DNA of 64,000 bases. Source: Providencia alcalifaciens. Its GTDB lineage: Bacteria > Pseudomonadota > Gammaproteobacteria > Enterobacterales > Enterobacteriaceae. Below, piece after piece: positions 19,319 through 29,709 of the stretch. The number at the start of each line of letters is the position of its first letter. The stretch's first letter is position 1. A program made the position numbers and the translations under genes. The DNA lies in contig NZ_OU659204.1 of assembly GCF_915403165.1 (NCBI RefSeq), forward strand, positions 1,240,001 to 1,304,000, given 5' to 3'. The notes under the pieces were generated by a model. The model searched no databases and was not told the origin of the DNA. It saw nothing but the letters and a program-made list of their open reading frames with translations.

Positions 19319-20665
19319 ATGGCAAATAAAGCAGGTGAAGATTATTCTCTGGCGCGGGTACCGCAAAGTGCTCGTCGACCGTTTTATGAAGTGTTGATCC
19401 TCCGTATCGGTTCACTCGCTTGCGTTTCGCAAGTGATGCTAGGTGCAGCGCTTGGTTATGGATTAACGTTTTGGCAGGCGTTTTGGGCAACAATGCTCGG
19501 CTCTGTAATTTTACAGGTCGTCAGTTGGGGTCTCGGAGCGGCAGCTTGTCGTGAAGGAATGTCAATCAGTCTACTGTCTCGGTGGGCTGGTTTTGGAAAA
19601 CTAGGATCAGCATTAATTGGAGGAGCCATTGCTATCTCCTTAATGGGTTGGTTTGGTGTCCAAAATGGTTTCTTCGCGGATGGTATGTATAAAGCGACTA
19701 ACGTGCTAACACCAGGGACCTGGTCGCTTATTACAGGCATTGCGGTGACAATTATTACGGTATATGGGTATCGATTTTTATCCATTACTGCAAATATTTC
19801 AACACCGCTATTTTTATTCGCACTAGGTTGGGCAACTTATAATTTATTATCGGGACAGGACATTAGTTCACTAATTAATGCCACTGAACCTGCCGGGCCT
19901 TTAATGACAATGCCAGCTGCAATTACGATGGTTGCGGGTGGTTTTATCATCTCTGCTGTAACAACACCAGACATCAGCCGCTTTATGCATAAGCCGAAAG
20001 ATGTGTTCTGGATGACATTGATTGGTACATTCTGTGGCGAACTGTTCGTCAACATGATTGCGGTATTAATGGCTTTAGCATTACGTACAAGCCAAGTTTT
20101 TGATTTGATGATGGCGTTAACTGGGTTGCTAGGTGCATCGATTGTTATCTTCTCAACAATTAAAATGAATGATATCAATCTCTACTCTTCATCACTCGGC
20201 TTCTCCACATTGTTGAACGCAATTTTTAATAAGCGTTTTGACCGCCGTTATTTAACCTGGATCATTGGTATTTTTGGTACCGTGGCTTCCATGTTAGGTA
20301 TCTTAGATAACTTTATTAGTTTCTTAATTTATCTTGGTATCTCGATTCCACCTGTCGCGGGTATTATGGTTGTCGATTATTACTTGTTAAAACGTGATAG
20401 AAAAGAGCTGGATATCACCCGAGAACAAGGCATTTTACCAACCCGCTGTGAAGTGTATAACCCAGTGACTTTAGTTGCATGGTGTTGTGCGGTTGTCGTC
20501 GGTTGGGGTACCTCTGCTCTGGGGCCTTTTGGTGCAGATATTGGCGTTCCAGCATTGAACTCTTTACTGGTCGGTGCGGTGGCTTATTGGGTAGGTATGC
20601 GCTTATTAGCGGCCTTCCGGGGCGAAAAAGGCACTCACTTCCGCCAAGTTTCTCATTTAGATTGA
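19319..20665 (+). CDS. NCS1-family cytosine/purine-type permease
   Basis: Inner-membrane nucleobase:cation symporter-1 family carrier of 448 residues with about 12 helices. The soluble N-terminus DYSLARVPQSARRPFYEVL is followed by helix 1 with GAALGYGLTFWQAF. The substrate-region GWFGVQNGFFADG (helix 3) and TTPDISRFM (helix 6) resemble CodB-type permeases. Substrates of the family are cytosine, purines, allantoin, hydantoins and thiamine precursors; which one cannot be read from sequence. It is the first gene of an apparent operon with the amidohydrolase 10 bp downstream. The ribosome site is weak (AGG, eight bases before the ATG). Confidence 0.85.
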   Translation: MANKAGEDYSLARVPQSARRPFYEVLILRIGSLACVSQVMLGAALGYGLTFWQAFWATMLGSVILQVVSWGLGAAACREGMSISLLSRWAGFGKLGSALIGGAIAISLMGWFGVQNGFFADGMYKATNVLTPGTWSLITGIAVTIITVYGYRFLSITANISTPLFLFALGWATYNLLSGQDISSLINATEPAGPLMTMPAAITMVAGGFIISAVTTPDISRFMHKPKDVFWMTLIGTFCGELFVNMIAVLMALALRTSQVFDLMMALTGLLGASIVIFSTIKMNDINLYSSSLGFSTLLNAIFNKRFDRRYLTWIIGIFGTVASMLGILDNFISFLIYLGISIPPVAGIMVVDYYLLKRDRKELDITREQGILPTRCEVYNPVTLVAWCCAVVVGWGTSALGPFGADIGVPALNSLLVGAVAYWVGMRLLAAFRGEKGTHFRQVSHLD

Positions 20666-20675
20666 GGACAGATAG

Positions 20676-21509
20676 ATGACCGATAACCAAGTGAAAGTAG
20701 CTCTGGCTCAGTTTGATTCTGAACTAGGTAATAAAATAGGTAACTTGCAGCGTATGGCGCAACTGTGCGAGCAGGCGGCATCTCAAGGCGCTAAGTTAAT
20801 CTGTTTCCCAGAGCTGTCAACAACGGGTTATCGGGGTGATCTACTCTCCACTCAGTTATGGGATCTTAGTGATTTTGATGGCAGTGAAACATACTGCCTA
20901 TTTAGCCAATTAGCTTCCCGCCTAAGTATCACGATTGTGGCGGGATTTGCTGAGCGCGGTGAGCGTCTTGGTGAAGTGTATAATTCAGTGGGCGTTTGGA
21001 ATCCGGGCTGTGAAAATATCAGCGGCGTATTTCGTAAAGTACATGCGTTTGGTATTGAAAAGCAGTGGTTCAAAAGCGGGGATACTTTCCCTGTGTTTGA
21101 TACGCCAATCGGTAAAATCGGTGTGATGATTTGCTACGACATGGGCTTTCCTGAAGTGGCGCGGATCCTCACTCTGCAAGGTGCTGAATTGTTAATAGCG
21201 CCTTCTGCGTGGTGTATTCAAGACCGAGATATGTGGGATATCAATACTGCATGTCGTGCTTTAGAGAATGGCACGCATCTTCTCGCGGTGAATCGCTGGG
21301 GGCACGAAGAAGATTTACACCTATTTGGTGGCAGTAAAATTATGGGCCCGCGTGGGCAAGTTTTGTGTGAGGCATCTTGCGAACAAGAACAGTTGTTAGT
21401 TGGTGAGATTGATTTTCGTCTTCAGGCGCATACGCGTTTAAATGTGCCTTATTTAAGAGATAGAAAGCCTCTGGATTATGGCTTGCTAGTGCAGGAAACT
21501 CAGGTATGA
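20676..21509 (+). CDS. Nitrilase-superfamily carbon-nitrogen hydrolase
   Basis: 277-residue cytoplasmic amidase/nitrilase-superfamily enzyme that hydrolyses a C-N bond via a Glu-Lys-Cys triad. All three residues are visible: E46 in CFPELSTTGY, K121 in FRKVHAFG, and C153 in MICYDMGFPE. The length and motifs fit the carbamoylase/amidase branches rather than true nitrilases, but the substrate is unknown. It is placed between a nucleobase-type permease and an IclR regulator whose start overlaps its stop (ATGA), so it likely acts on the imported compound or a ring-opened product of it. Confidence 0.87.
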   Translation: MTDNQVKVALAQFDSELGNKIGNLQRMAQLCEQAASQGAKLICFPELSTTGYRGDLLSTQLWDLSDFDGSETYCLFSQLASRLSITIVAGFAERGERLGEVYNSVGVWNPGCENISGVFRKVHAFGIEKQWFKSGDTFPVFDTPIGKIGVMICYDMGFPEVARILTLQGAELLIAPSAWCIQDRDMWDINTACRALENGTHLLAVNRWGHEEDLHLFGGSKIMGPRGQVLCEASCEQEQLLVGEIDFRLQAHTRLNVPYLRDRKPLDYGLLVQETQV

Positions 21510-22252
21510 GTATTTTAACAAGTGTTGTCGACGTGTATCGCCTATTTTTACGCTCAGGTAATGAGTTAACGGTAACCACGTTGGTCAATGAATTATCGAT
21601 GCCGAAAAGCTCTGCCTCACGTTTGTTAAAGCAGATGGCAGAACTTGGGTTGCTCGAAAAGAAAAATAACGCACCGATTTATCGTCCAGGTTTGTTGATT
21701 ATGGAGATTGCCCACCGAGCTCGTGGCATGAACCATTTAATAGATATGGCGTTAGAAGCGTTAGACAGTCTGACGAAAGATACTGGGTTTACCAGTTATG
21801 TCTCTGCGTTAGATGAAGACAAAGTCCGTGTTGTTCATGCTCGAATTGGTAACAGTATGCTGCAAGTGATTACGCAGCCTGGAACGCGTTTACCTATTGG
21901 CGGTACATCGACGGGGCGCGCATTATTAGCACGATTGCCGATAAATGAGCGCATAAACTTAATTAATTTAGAGCCTGAAGAGTCTCGAGCCCGTTTAAAT
22001 GAGCGCATTAGTGTGATCAATGAACGAGGTTGGGAGTTTTCAGTTAATGAGTCAGTTGCCGGTGTCGCCTCTGTATCCAGTACAGTATATGACCCTTCAC
22101 AAAATACGTTATATGCGTTGTGTTTGAGTCTCCCAGAGTCGCAAATGACCGATGAGATTATCGTGCAGTTGTCCCAAGATCTTTACCGTAAGGCTTCTTA
22201 CCTAGGATGTATGGTTGGGGATCCTTACTGGTTAGAGCGTAGCACCAAGTAG
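21506..22252 (+). CDS. IclR-family transcriptional regulator
   Basis: 248 residues: an N-terminal winged helix-turn-helix (residues about 3-65, with LSMPKSSASRLLKQMAELGL as recognition region) and a C-terminal IclR effector-binding domain with PIGGTSTGRALLA and GWEFSVNESVAGVASVSSTV. Family members repress or activate small catabolic operons in response to a pathway metabolite. It is translationally coupled to the amidohydrolase and is probably the regulator of this cluster. Confidence 0.9.
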   Translation: MSILTSVVDVYRLFLRSGNELTVTTLVNELSMPKSSASRLLKQMAELGLLEKKNNAPIYRPGLLIMEIAHRARGMNHLIDMALEALDSLTKDTGFTSYVSALDEDKVRVVHARIGNSMLQVITQPGTRLPIGGTSTGRALLARLPINERINLINLEPEESRARLNERISVINERGWEFSVNESVAGVASVSSTVYDPSQNTLYALCLSLPESQMTDEIIVQLSQDLYRKASYLGCMVGDPYWLERSTK

Positions 22253-22368
22253 TCAAAAAACCTTGTGATATAAAGCAGTATCAGCAGTAAAAGTTCAGTA
22301 ATGAGTAGTTGCAGTAAATAATAATTAAATACCATTCAAAGTGCGTGAATACGCCTTCATCAGGAAAT

Positions 22369-22435
22369 ATACCCTTTGTCTTTAGTTAAGGGGTATTCAG
22401 AGTAAGCGGGTGCTCCTTTGGTGCCCGTTTACTCT
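22369..22435 (+). other. Two tandem stem-loops between the IclR gene and the DUF1177 gene
   Basis: First stem: ATACCCTTT (22369-22377) with AAGGGGTAT (22388-22396), one G-U. Second stem: AGAGTAAGCGGG (22399-22410) with CCCGTTTACTCT (22424-22435), one G-U, 13-base loop. Neither is followed by a T-run. They lie in a 221-bp gap inside an apparent operon, 39 bp before the next start codon. They could be a processing or stabilising element, an attenuator, or a dispersed palindrome. Confidence 0.55.
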
Positions 22436-22473
22436 AAAACTCGAAAAAAATAATTAGAATTAAAGGAAGTACA

Positions 22474-23409
22474 ATGACTCTAAAGCAAACTTTGTGCGTT
22501 TATGAGCTACTCGATTGTGCGAATGTTAGTGGGCATGATGTTGTTCAGTTGTTCCAAGATTTCCCCGCAGTTCAAGTCATTTCAACGACTGTAGTCGATC
22601 AAAAAGGCCAAAGCGATTTCGTCAGAATCACCATTCCGGGTTTACAAGGTAAATCTCAAGGTAAGAATACACCAACGCTAGGTATTATCGGGCGTTTAGG
22701 TGGATTGGGTGCAAGGCCTTCGCGCATTGGGGTTGTTTCTGATGCGGATGGTGCAATTGCTGCCATCGCAACGGGATTAAAATTGGCTCAAATGCAGCAA
22801 AGAGGGGACGCATTACAAGGGGATGTGATCATTACAACGCATATCTGTCCAAATGCACCAACTCGCCCGCATACGCCAGTCGATTTTATGGACTCACCCC
22901 TTGAAGATGCCACGATGAATCTTCATGAAGGGATCCCAGAGGCCGATGCAATTTTATCGGTAGATACCACCAAAGGAAATCGCTTAATTAACCATAAAGG
23001 TTATGCGCTATCACCGACGGTTAAATCGGGATATATCCTACCTGTTTCTGAGGATTTATTGCGTTTAATGGAGTGGAGTAGCGGACAAAATGCGGTGACT
23101 TTCCCGCTATCTATCCAAGATATCACGCCATATGGCAATGGGCTTCATCATCTCAACAGTATTATGCAACCAGCTGTTTCAACGACGGTTCCGGTTGTTG
23201 GTGTTGCAATTTGCACTGAAACTGTTGTGCCGGGTTGTTCAACGGGAGCCAGTCATGAAGTGGACATTGCCTCGACGGTGAAATTCATGATTGAAGTAGC
23301 AAAAGCTTTCGGCGAAGGTCAGTGCTCATTCTATGATGAAGAGCAATATCAGCTATTAACTGAATTATATGGTGATATGCATCATTTGCAGGCAACGGAT
23401 GAGCAATAA
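22474..23409 (+). CDS. DUF1177 family protein
   Basis: 311 residues, no signal peptide or membrane helix. I recognise it as a DUF1177 domain protein from the overall sequence; the biochemical function is unknown. Striking conserved-looking blocks are TTHICPNAPTRPHTPVDFMD (near residue 130), SVDTTKGNR, and TETVVPGCSTGASHEVDIAS (near 250), rich in H, C, D and T and suggestive of a metal or substrate site. RBS AAAGGAAG precedes the ATG. It is the last gene of the permease-amidohydrolase-IclR group and is separated from cspD by a strong bidirectional hairpin. Confidence 0.75.
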   Translation: MTLKQTLCVYELLDCANVSGHDVVQLFQDFPAVQVISTTVVDQKGQSDFVRITIPGLQGKSQGKNTPTLGIIGRLGGLGARPSRIGVVSDADGAIAAIATGLKLAQMQQRGDALQGDVIITTHICPNAPTRPHTPVDFMDSPLEDATMNLHEGIPEADAILSVDTTKGNRLINHKGYALSPTVKSGYILPVSEDLLRLMEWSSGQNAVTFPLSIQDITPYGNGLHHLNSIMQPAVSTTVPVVGVAICTETVVPGCSTGASHEVDIASTVKFMIEVAKAFGEGQCSFYDEEQYQLLTELYGDMHHLQATDEQ

Positions 23410-23473
23410 TATTTGTTGCAGACTGTCTTAATTTAGAACGTTGTTAATTAAAATATCGTTAATTTGAAATAGC

Positions 23474-23512
23474 CACAGTTAATTATTTACCCCTTAAAAA
23501 TAATTAACTGTG
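23474..23512. terminator. Bidirectional terminator between DUF1177 gene and cspD
   Basis: CACAGTTAATTATTT (23474-23488) pairs perfectly with AAATAATTAACTGTG (23498-23512), a 15-bp stem with nine-base loop between two convergent genes. The AT-rich base of the stem supplies T-runs on both strands. Confidence 0.8.
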
Positions 23513-23527
23513 CTCTATTACCCTAAC

Positions 23528-23761
23528 TTATTCTGCGTTCCCTTCACCACTTTCGATAATTGGGATAATGGCGGTAGCATGCGCGCCTTTGGGCCCATCA
23601 ATCATAAGTGTGTAGCTGACCTTTTGACCCGCTTTGAGTGTCCGGTAACCATCCATTTGGATTGTGGAATAATGTGCAAATACATCATCTCCGCCATTTT
23701 CTGGGCAAATAAAACCAAAACCTTTGGCATTATTGAACCACTTAACCGTACCTGTATTCAT
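23528..23761 (-). CDS. cspD: Cold-shock-domain protein CspD
   Basis: Single-stranded nucleic-acid-binding CSD protein that in E. coli inhibits replication in stationary phase. It has 77 residues with RNP1-like KGFGFICPE and RNP2-like DVFAHYS motifs. The start is the ATG at 23761 with AAGGAC upstream, giving MNTGTVKWFNNAKGFGF; the reading frame extends a further 68 codons upstream without family similarity and is not used. It is divergent from clpS, as in E. coli. Confidence 0.95.
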   Translation of the reverse strand: MNTGTVKWFNNAKGFGFICPENGGDDVFAHYSTIQMDGYRTLKAGQKVSYTLMIDGPKGAHATAIIPIIESGEGNAE

Positions 23762-24170
23762 ATTTCTGTCCTTCAAGTTTGCTACTGACTGTTTATATAC
23801 ATGCATAAAATACACATGCAAACTAGGTATAAATACGAATTTAATCGCTCGCATTTCATACTGTATTGAATAGGGATATTTGGTCAAGAGTCGGATTTTG
23901 GCTTTTTGAATAAACTGAAAATAATCCGATGAGCGTTTTTCGTGAATTTTTAAATTTTTTGACATACGTCACAAAATTTAGATGCTATAAGTTAGTTATC
24001 TGCCCGTGGTACACTGGGATAAATTGAGAATTCAGCACCAAAATGAAGATTAAATATTTTTAATGGCTTAGCTTTATTGAATTGCTATTTAGTGAATAGA
24101 TATCATTGATAATAAAGGCTATGCTTAATTTGAATTTCCACACTGGGTAATACGACTGAGCACGAAAGTA
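23762..24170. other. Divergent intergenic region cspD / clpS
   Basis: About 410 bp, AT-rich, no gene seen. It contains the divergent promoters of cspD and clpSA. A TTGACATACGTCAC stretch near 23958-23972 resembles a -35 region, but no specific operator was identified. Confidence 0.45.
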
Positions 24171-24491
24171 ATGAGTGATTTTCTGAGTACATTTAAAACT
24201 GACACAATTTTTAAAGATGAAGTTGAAAAGACTCTGCAACCGCCATCGATGTATAAAGTACTGCTAAATAATGATGATTATACTCCGATGGATTTTGTTG
24301 TTGAGGTGTTACAAAAATACTTTTCTTTTGATGAAGAACGCGCTACACAGATAATGTTAGATGTACATTTTCAAGGTAAAGGTATTTGCGGTGTTTATAC
24401 TGCTGAAGTCGCAGAAACTAAAGCCGCTCAAGTCAATGCTTTTGCAAGGGAACATGAATATCCTTTATTGTGTACTATAGAGAAAGTCTGA
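24171..24491 (+). CDS. clpS: ClpA adaptor protein ClpS
   Basis: 106-residue adaptor that recognises N-degron substrates and hands them to ClpAP. The core [17 protein letters not shown] holds the conserved N-D-D pocket residues, followed by [21 protein letters not shown]. The N-terminal extension is flexible, as in the family. clpA begins 31 bp downstream. Confidence 0.96.
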   Translation: MSDFLSTFKTDTIFKDEVEKTLQPPSMYKVLLNNDDYTPMDFVVEVLQKYFSFDEERATQIMLDVHFQGKGICGVYTAEVAETKAAQVNAFAREHEYPLLCTIEKV

Positions 24492-24522
24492 AGAGTCTTA
24501 ATATCAATTTTGGGAGGTGCTT

Positions 24523-26808
24523 ATGCTCAATCAAGAATTGGAGCTTAGTCTAAATGTTGCTTTTACCAGAGCGAAAGACAATCGCCATGAATTTATGACT
24601 GTGGAGCACCTATTGCTGGCATTATTGAGCAATATCTCTGCGCGTGAAGCTTTAGAGGCTTGTAAGGTCGACTTGGTTGCCCTGAGACAAGAGCTCGAAC
24701 ATTTTATTGCCCAAACCACGCCGCTGTTGCCTGAGAATGATACGCGAGACACTCAGCCAACTTTGAGTTTCCAGCGCGTACTGCAACGTGCTGTTTTTCA
24801 TGTTCAATCATCAGGCCGCAGCGAAGTGACTGGCGCGAATGTGCTAGTGGCGATTTTTAGCGAACAAGAATCCCAAGCGGCTTATTTATTACGTAAGCAT
24901 GATGTTAGCCGCCTAGATGTGGTTAATTACATTTCCCACGGTACCATTAAAGGTGAAGATTCTTCTTCATCGGAGGATGATGCCGCAAACAATACACCAC
25001 CAAGTGAAGAGCAACCGGTCTCTGAAGACCATATGGACAACTTCACCACCAATCTGAACCAACAGGCTAAGAAAGGCAATATCGACCCGCTGGTGGGACG
25101 TCAGGCTGAATTAGAGCGTACTATTCAAGTGTTGTGCCGTCGCCGTAAGAATAACCCATTATTGGTTGGGGAATCTGGCGTAGGTAAAACGGCGATCGCT
25201 GAGGGCTTAGCGTGGCGTATTGAGCAAAATGATGTGCCTGAGGTGATGAAAGATTGCACAATCTACTCACTGGATATCGGTTCATTGTTAGCAGGCACTA
25301 AATATCGCGGTGATTTTGAGAAACGTTTTAAAGCGCTGCTGAAAATGTTGGAAAAAGATCCGAAAAGCATTCTGTTTATCGATGAAATTCACACGATCAT
25401 TGGTGCCGGTGCGGCATCGGGTGGACAAGTGGATGCCGCAAACTTAATCAAGCCATTATTATCAAGTGGGCGTATCCGCGTGATTGGCTCTACTACCTAT
25501 CAAGAATTTAGTAATATTTTTGAGAAAGATAGAGCGCTAGCTCGTCGTTTCCAAAAAATTGATATTGTGGAACCAACCCCTGAAGAAACCGTGCGTATCA
25601 TTAATGGATTGAAACCGAAATATGAGTCTCACCATGATGTGCGCTACACCGCGAAAGCCATTCAGGCGGCAGTAGATTTATCAGTGAAATACATTACTGA
25701 TCGCCATCTACCGGATAAAGCTATTGATGTTATCGATGAAGCGGGAGCAAGAACGCGTTTAGTGGCACCAAGCAAACGTAAAAAAACCATCGGTGTGCCT
25801 GAAATCGAAACAGTGGTGGCGCGTATTGCGCGTATTCCAGAAAAAACCGTTTCCTCTAGCGATAAAGATCGTTTGAGAACCTTAGACGCTCGACTGAAGA
25901 TGTTAGTCTTTGGACAAGATAAAGCGATTGAGGCGCTGTCTGAAGCGATTAAAATGAATCGTGCGGGATTAGGGTTAGATCATAAGCCCGTAGGCTCATT
26001 CTTGTTTGCAGGACCAACAGGCGTGGGTAAAACGGAAGTCACCGTACAATTGGCGAAAGCGTTGGATGTGAAGCTGCTACGCTTTGATATGTCTGAATAT
26101 ATGGAACGCCATACGGTTAGCCGACTGATTGGTGCACCTCCGGGGTATGTTGGCTTTGACCAAGGTGGTTTGCTGACCGATGCTGTGATTAAACATCCAC
26201 ATTCCGTCGTGTTATTGGACGAAATTGAAAAAGCGCACCCGGATGTGTTTAATATCCTTCTGCAAGTGATGGATCACGGTACGCTGACGGATAATAACGG
26301 CCGTAAAGCAGACTTCCGTAATGTGATTGTGGTCATGACCACCAACGCAGGGGTACAAGAAATTCAGCGCCGTTCGATTGGTTTTGCAGAGCAAGATAAT
26401 AGTACGGATGCGATGTCTGAAATTAAAAAGACATTTTCACCAGAATTCCGTAACCGTCTTGATGGCATTATTTGGTTTAATGCGCTGTCGATGGATATCA
26501 TCACACAAGTGGTTGATAAATTCATTGTTGAACTGCAAGCACAGTTGGATGAGAAGGGCGTCTCGATTGAGGTAAGCCAAGCGGCTCGTCGTTGGTTGTG
26601 TGAGAAGGGGTATGACAAAGCAATGGGTGCCCGACCTATGGCGCGTGTCATTCAGGATAACCTGAAGAAACCATTAGCGAATGAACTGTTATTTGGTTCG
26701 TTAACGAATGGCGGCTCGGTGAGTATCGGGCTTGATGAAAAGAGTCACACACTGACATACAGTTTCAGTAGCGTACACAAGGCCTCTCCAGAGGATGCTG
26801 TAATCTGA
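24523..26808 (+). CDS. clpA: Clp protease ATPase subunit ClpA
   Basis: Hexameric AAA+ unfoldase that feeds ClpP. It has 761 residues: N domain (1-145), first AAA domain with Walker [10 protein letters not shown] near residue 215, and second AAA domain with GPTGVGKTE near 496 and [12 protein letters not shown] as Walker B. The ATG at 24523 with GGGAGG upstream gives [11 protein letters not shown] as in E. coli; a GTG two codons earlier is rejected. The clpP-binding loop is expected around residue 615. Substrates arrive partly through ClpS encoded just upstream. Aat, encoded 0.5 kb away, makes such N-degrons. Confidence 0.97.
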   Translation: MLNQELELSLNVAFTRAKDNRHEFMTVEHLLLALLSNISAREALEACKVDLVALRQELEHFIAQTTPLLPENDTRDTQPTLSFQRVLQRAVFHVQSSGRSEVTGANVLVAIFSEQESQAAYLLRKHDVSRLDVVNYISHGTIKGEDSSSSEDDAANNTPPSEEQPVSEDHMDNFTTNLNQQAKKGNIDPLVGRQAELERTIQVLCRRRKNNPLLVGESGVGKTAIAEGLAWRIEQNDVPEVMKDCTIYSLDIGSLLAGTKYRGDFEKRFKALLKMLEKDPKSILFIDEIHTIIGAGAASGGQVDAANLIKPLLSSGRIRVIGSTTYQEFSNIFEKDRALARRFQKIDIVEPTPEETVRIINGLKPKYESHHDVRYTAKAIQAAVDLSVKYITDRHLPDKAIDVIDEAGARTRLVAPSKRKKTIGVPEIETVVARIARIPEKTVSSSDKDRLRTLDARLKMLVFGQDKAIEALSEAIKMNRAGLGLDHKPVGSFLFAGPTGVGKTEVTVQLAKALDVKLLRFDMSEYMERHTVSRLIGAPPGYVGFDQGGLLTDAVIKHPHSVVLLDEIEKAHPDVFNILLQVMDHGTLTDNNGRKADFRNVIVVMTTNAGVQEIQRRSIGFAEQDNSTDAMSEIKKTFSPEFRNRLDGIIWFNALSMDIITQVVDKFIVELQAQLDEKGVSIEVSQAARRWLCEKGYDKAMGARPMARVIQDNLKKPLANELLFGSLTNGGSVSIGLDEKSHTLTYSFSSVHKASPEDAVI

Positions 26809-26819
26809 CAATAACTAGT

Positions 26820-26846
26820 ACCACAGGTGTCTTAGGCACCTGTGGT
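26820..26846. terminator. Hairpin between clpA and infA
   Basis: CCACAGGTG (26821-26829) pairs with CACCTGTGG (26837-26845). It separates convergent clpA and infA and is likely bidirectional, though the T-tract (TCTTGT) is weak. In E. coli the tRNA-Ser gene serW lies in this interval; no tRNA fits here. Confidence 0.75.
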
Positions 26847-26875
26847 CTTGTCAGGCCTTGCCTGAAAATCGAAAA

Positions 26876-27094
<219 letters not shown>

Positions 27095-27233
27095 CTAATC
27101 CTCTAAGTCTAATAACCGTGATTTTTTACGGGCAAGATAATGCCCAAAAACCCACACTAAGTAAAGAAGTGTCGCATTTTAAAGCGATCTTTCTTTAAAA
27201 TAGTTGGGGATAAAATTACTGTATTGCCACTTT

Positions 27234-27956
27234 CTATCGTTTAAAAAGTGGTGATTTTTCAAATGATTGAGGTAAAACAATTGACTGTGGTAACCAGCAT
27301 GCTGGGTCAATCCGCAGGTCACGCCACCGATAAAGAATATGCAGAAAATCCCTGCGGGAGATCTCCGTCGCGCCAAGTGAAGCGGTGTGGTGGTTAAGTA
27401 CCTGACAATCAAAAAGTTGCCCATTATAGCGCAAAAAATGAAAATAGAATGTAATAAAAGCACATTTGGACGCATCATTCATTCTACTGAACATCGACTC
27501 CCCACAAAATAGGTGTCCCATGCTCACACCATACAAACCGCCCACCAGCTGATCATCATGCCATGCCTCAATAGAGTGGGCGAGTCCTTCTTGATGAAGC
27601 GCTAGGTAACCAGCCTGTACGGAAGGAAGGATCCACGTTCCTTCTGCACGAACTGCACAAGCCGCAATCACTTCTTTGAATGCGTGGTTTATGGTGATGC
27701 GATAAGGGGATTTTTTTAATGTTTTGATCATGGAACGGCTGATATGCAGGTCGCCCACTTTCAAGACTGCTCGCGGATCAGGAGACCACCACAATGGGAC
27801 TTCACCAGGGTTAAACCACGGGAAAATACCATCATAGTAAGCTGCTTGTAAGCGGCGAGATGATAAATCACCGCCGATCGCCAGTAATCCATTAGGTTCC
27901 CGCATCGCTTCAGACACGGGGGGAAACAGGTATGAATCATCGTCTAATTGGTACAT
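27234..27956 (-). CDS. aat: Leucyl/phenylalanyl-tRNA-protein transferase
   Basis: Adds Leu or Phe to N-terminal Arg or Lys of proteins, creating N-degrons read by ClpS. It has 240 residues with [14 protein letters not shown] near the start, the [20 protein letters not shown] block, and the [15 protein letters not shown] and [17 protein letters not shown] motifs. It lies eight bp after the cydC stop on the same strand, likely cotranscribed with cydDC as in E. coli. Confidence 0.96.
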   Translation of the reverse strand: MYQLDDDSYLFPPVSEAMREPNGLLAIGGDLSSRRLQAAYYDGIFPWFNPGEVPLWWSPDPRAVLKVGDLHISRSMIKTLKKSPYRITINHAFKEVIAACAVRAEGTWILPSVQAGYLALHQEGLAHSIEAWHDDQLVGGLYGVSMGHLFCGESMFSRMNDASKCAFITFYFHFLRYNGQLFDCQVLNHHTASLGATEISRRDFLHILYRWRDLRIDPACWLPQSIVLPQSFEKSPLFKR

Positions 27957-27964
27957 GGTGCACC

Positions 27965-29707
27965 TCAGCCAGTTTGCTGAACCAAATGACGTTGACGGAA
28001 CTGATAATAACGACCTTGCTCAGCTAACAATTGCGGGTGTGAGCCTTGTTCGATAATTTCGCCATTATCCATCACACAAATGGTGTCCATTTGCTCTAAA
28101 CCTTGCATACGATGGGTGATCACCAGCAGCGTTTTATCAGCACATTTTTGCTTGAGCAAGCTAAGAATTTGCTGCTCAGTATGGGCATCTAACCCTTCTG
28201 TTGGCTCATCCATTAAGACGAGTGGCGTATTGTGCAGAAGGGCGCGAGCAATACCTAAGCGGCGTTGTTCCCCCCCTGATAATTGACGACCGCCTTCACC
28301 CATCCATGCGTTTAATTTTAGCTGATTATCCAACAAATTATCTAAGCCCACTTGGGTGAGTACATCACAAAGTTGCTCGTCTGAGGCTTGCTCGTTGGCT
28401 AATAATAAGTTATTGCGCAGGGTATCACTGAAGACATGAACACGCTGAGGAACCACGGACATCACGCCACGTAGTGCTTCTTCGCTGTAAGATTGAATTG
28501 GCTGACCATTAATCGATATTACGCCACTGTCCACATCCCAAGCGCGGGTGAGCAATTGCAGCAGCGTTGATTTACCGCAGCCCGTTTTTCCTAATAACGC
28601 AATGTGCTGGCCTTGTTTAACCGACAAGGAGACATTTTTCAATACGGCGAAAGGCTGTTCTGGATAAGTGAACGTAATGTTATCGATAGTCAGGCTTTCA
28701 AGTGAATCGAGCGTATTGCCTTGGCTAACAAAATTCACTTCCGGTTTTGCATGCATTAACTGAGAAACGCGGGTAGCTGATGCAATCACTTGCCCCATAT
28801 GTTGGAATGCGACGGCAACTGGTCCTAAGGCTTCAAACGAGGCCAATGCACAGAAAACAAATAAGGCAATCAGCGCACCGGGTTGAGTATTTCCACCAAC
28901 ATGTTCGGCTGCCATCCATAAAAGCAAGGTTGCGGTTAGTCCTGATGCACACAGAATAATGGCTTGAGATAAACCTGTCAGTGCAGCTTGTTGCTGCTGG
29001 CGACCTTGCCATGAATTTTCGATGCTTGATAAGTGTTGACGAAAACGAGCAGTCGCGCCAAACAAGGCTAATTCGGCTTGGCCTTGTAATGCGGAAGTTA
29101 ATACTGTGCGGTAATTTCCGCGCAGTTCAGTCAGTTCGCGTCCAATCGGCTTACCAGCGCGATAAAATACAAATGGCATCGTAAACAGCAAGAACAGCAT
29201 AACACCGCCTAATGTCCATGCTAGGCGAGGATCAAGGAAGCTTAAACCAATGATCAGGACAAAGGTGACAAAGAAAGCACTGACAATTGGGGAGAGAACG
29301 CGCAAGTAAAGGTGGTCTAGGGTTTCGACATCCGCAACCAGTCGGTTTAATAAATCCCCTTGACGGAAACGGCTGATCCCACCGGGAGAGAGCGGTAATA
29401 CCTTACTGAAGGCGAAAACGCGCAGATGGGCTAAGACTTTGAATGTTGCATCGTGGCTGACTAAACGCTCAGCATAACGACCTGCGGTACGGAAAATAGC
29501 CGCACCACGAACCCCAGCCGCAGGGAGCATATAGTTAAAGAAAAAGATCCCCGGCGCACCGACGATAGCGGCTCCGGCTAAGAACCATCCTGATAACGTG
29601 AGAAGGCCAATACTGGAAAGCAGCGTGACAATCGCCAGAATGATCCCTAAGGAAATCAAAAACCAATGACGGCGATAGAGGGCTAAGAAGGGGAGTAATA
29701 CTTTCAT
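27965..29707 (-). CDS. cydC: Heterodimeric thiol/heme ABC exporter subunit CydC
   Basis: ABC half-transporter that with CydD exports cysteine and glutathione to the periplasm and is needed for cytochrome bd assembly. It has 580 residues: six N-terminal helices, Walker [12 protein letters not shown], signature [17 protein letters not shown] and Walker [13 protein letters not shown]. The ATG at 29707 has GAGGAG at eight bases and follows the cydD stop by two bases; a TTG at 29713 is too close to that site. Confidence 0.95.
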   Translation of the reverse strand: MKVLLPFLALYRRHWFLISLGIILAIVTLLSSIGLLTLSGWFLAGAAIVGAPGIFFFNYMLPAAGVRGAAIFRTAGRYAERLVSHDATFKVLAHLRVFAFSKVLPLSPGGISRFRQGDLLNRLVADVETLDHLYLRVLSPIVSAFFVTFVLIIGLSFLDPRLAWTLGGVMLFLLFTMPFVFYRAGKPIGRELTELRGNYRTVLTSALQGQAELALFGATARFRQHLSSIENSWQGRQQQQAALTGLSQAIILCASGLTATLLLWMAAEHVGGNTQPGALIALFVFCALASFEALGPVAVAFQHMGQVIASATRVSQLMHAKPEVNFVSQGNTLDSLESLTIDNITFTYPEQPFAVLKNVSLSVKQGQHIALLGKTGCGKSTLLQLLTRAWDVDSGVISINGQPIQSYSEEALRGVMSVVPQRVHVFSDTLRNNLLLANEQASDEQLCDVLTQVGLDNLLDNQLKLNAWMGEGGRQLSGGEQRRLGIARALLHNTPLVLMDEPTEGLDAHTEQQILSLLKQKCADKTLLVITHRMQGLEQMDTICVMDNGEIIEQGSHPQLLAEQGRYYQFRQRHLVQQTG

Positions 29708-29709
29708 TT

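Noticed and set aside
23762..23965. N-terminal extension of cspD to 145 residues
   Set aside because: The extension crosses the promoter region and matches no CspD; the ATG at 23761 has a good ribosome site.
27179..27478. Open frame overlapping the 3' part of aat
   Set aside because: It is in a different frame within the well-conserved aat gene and has no ribosome site.
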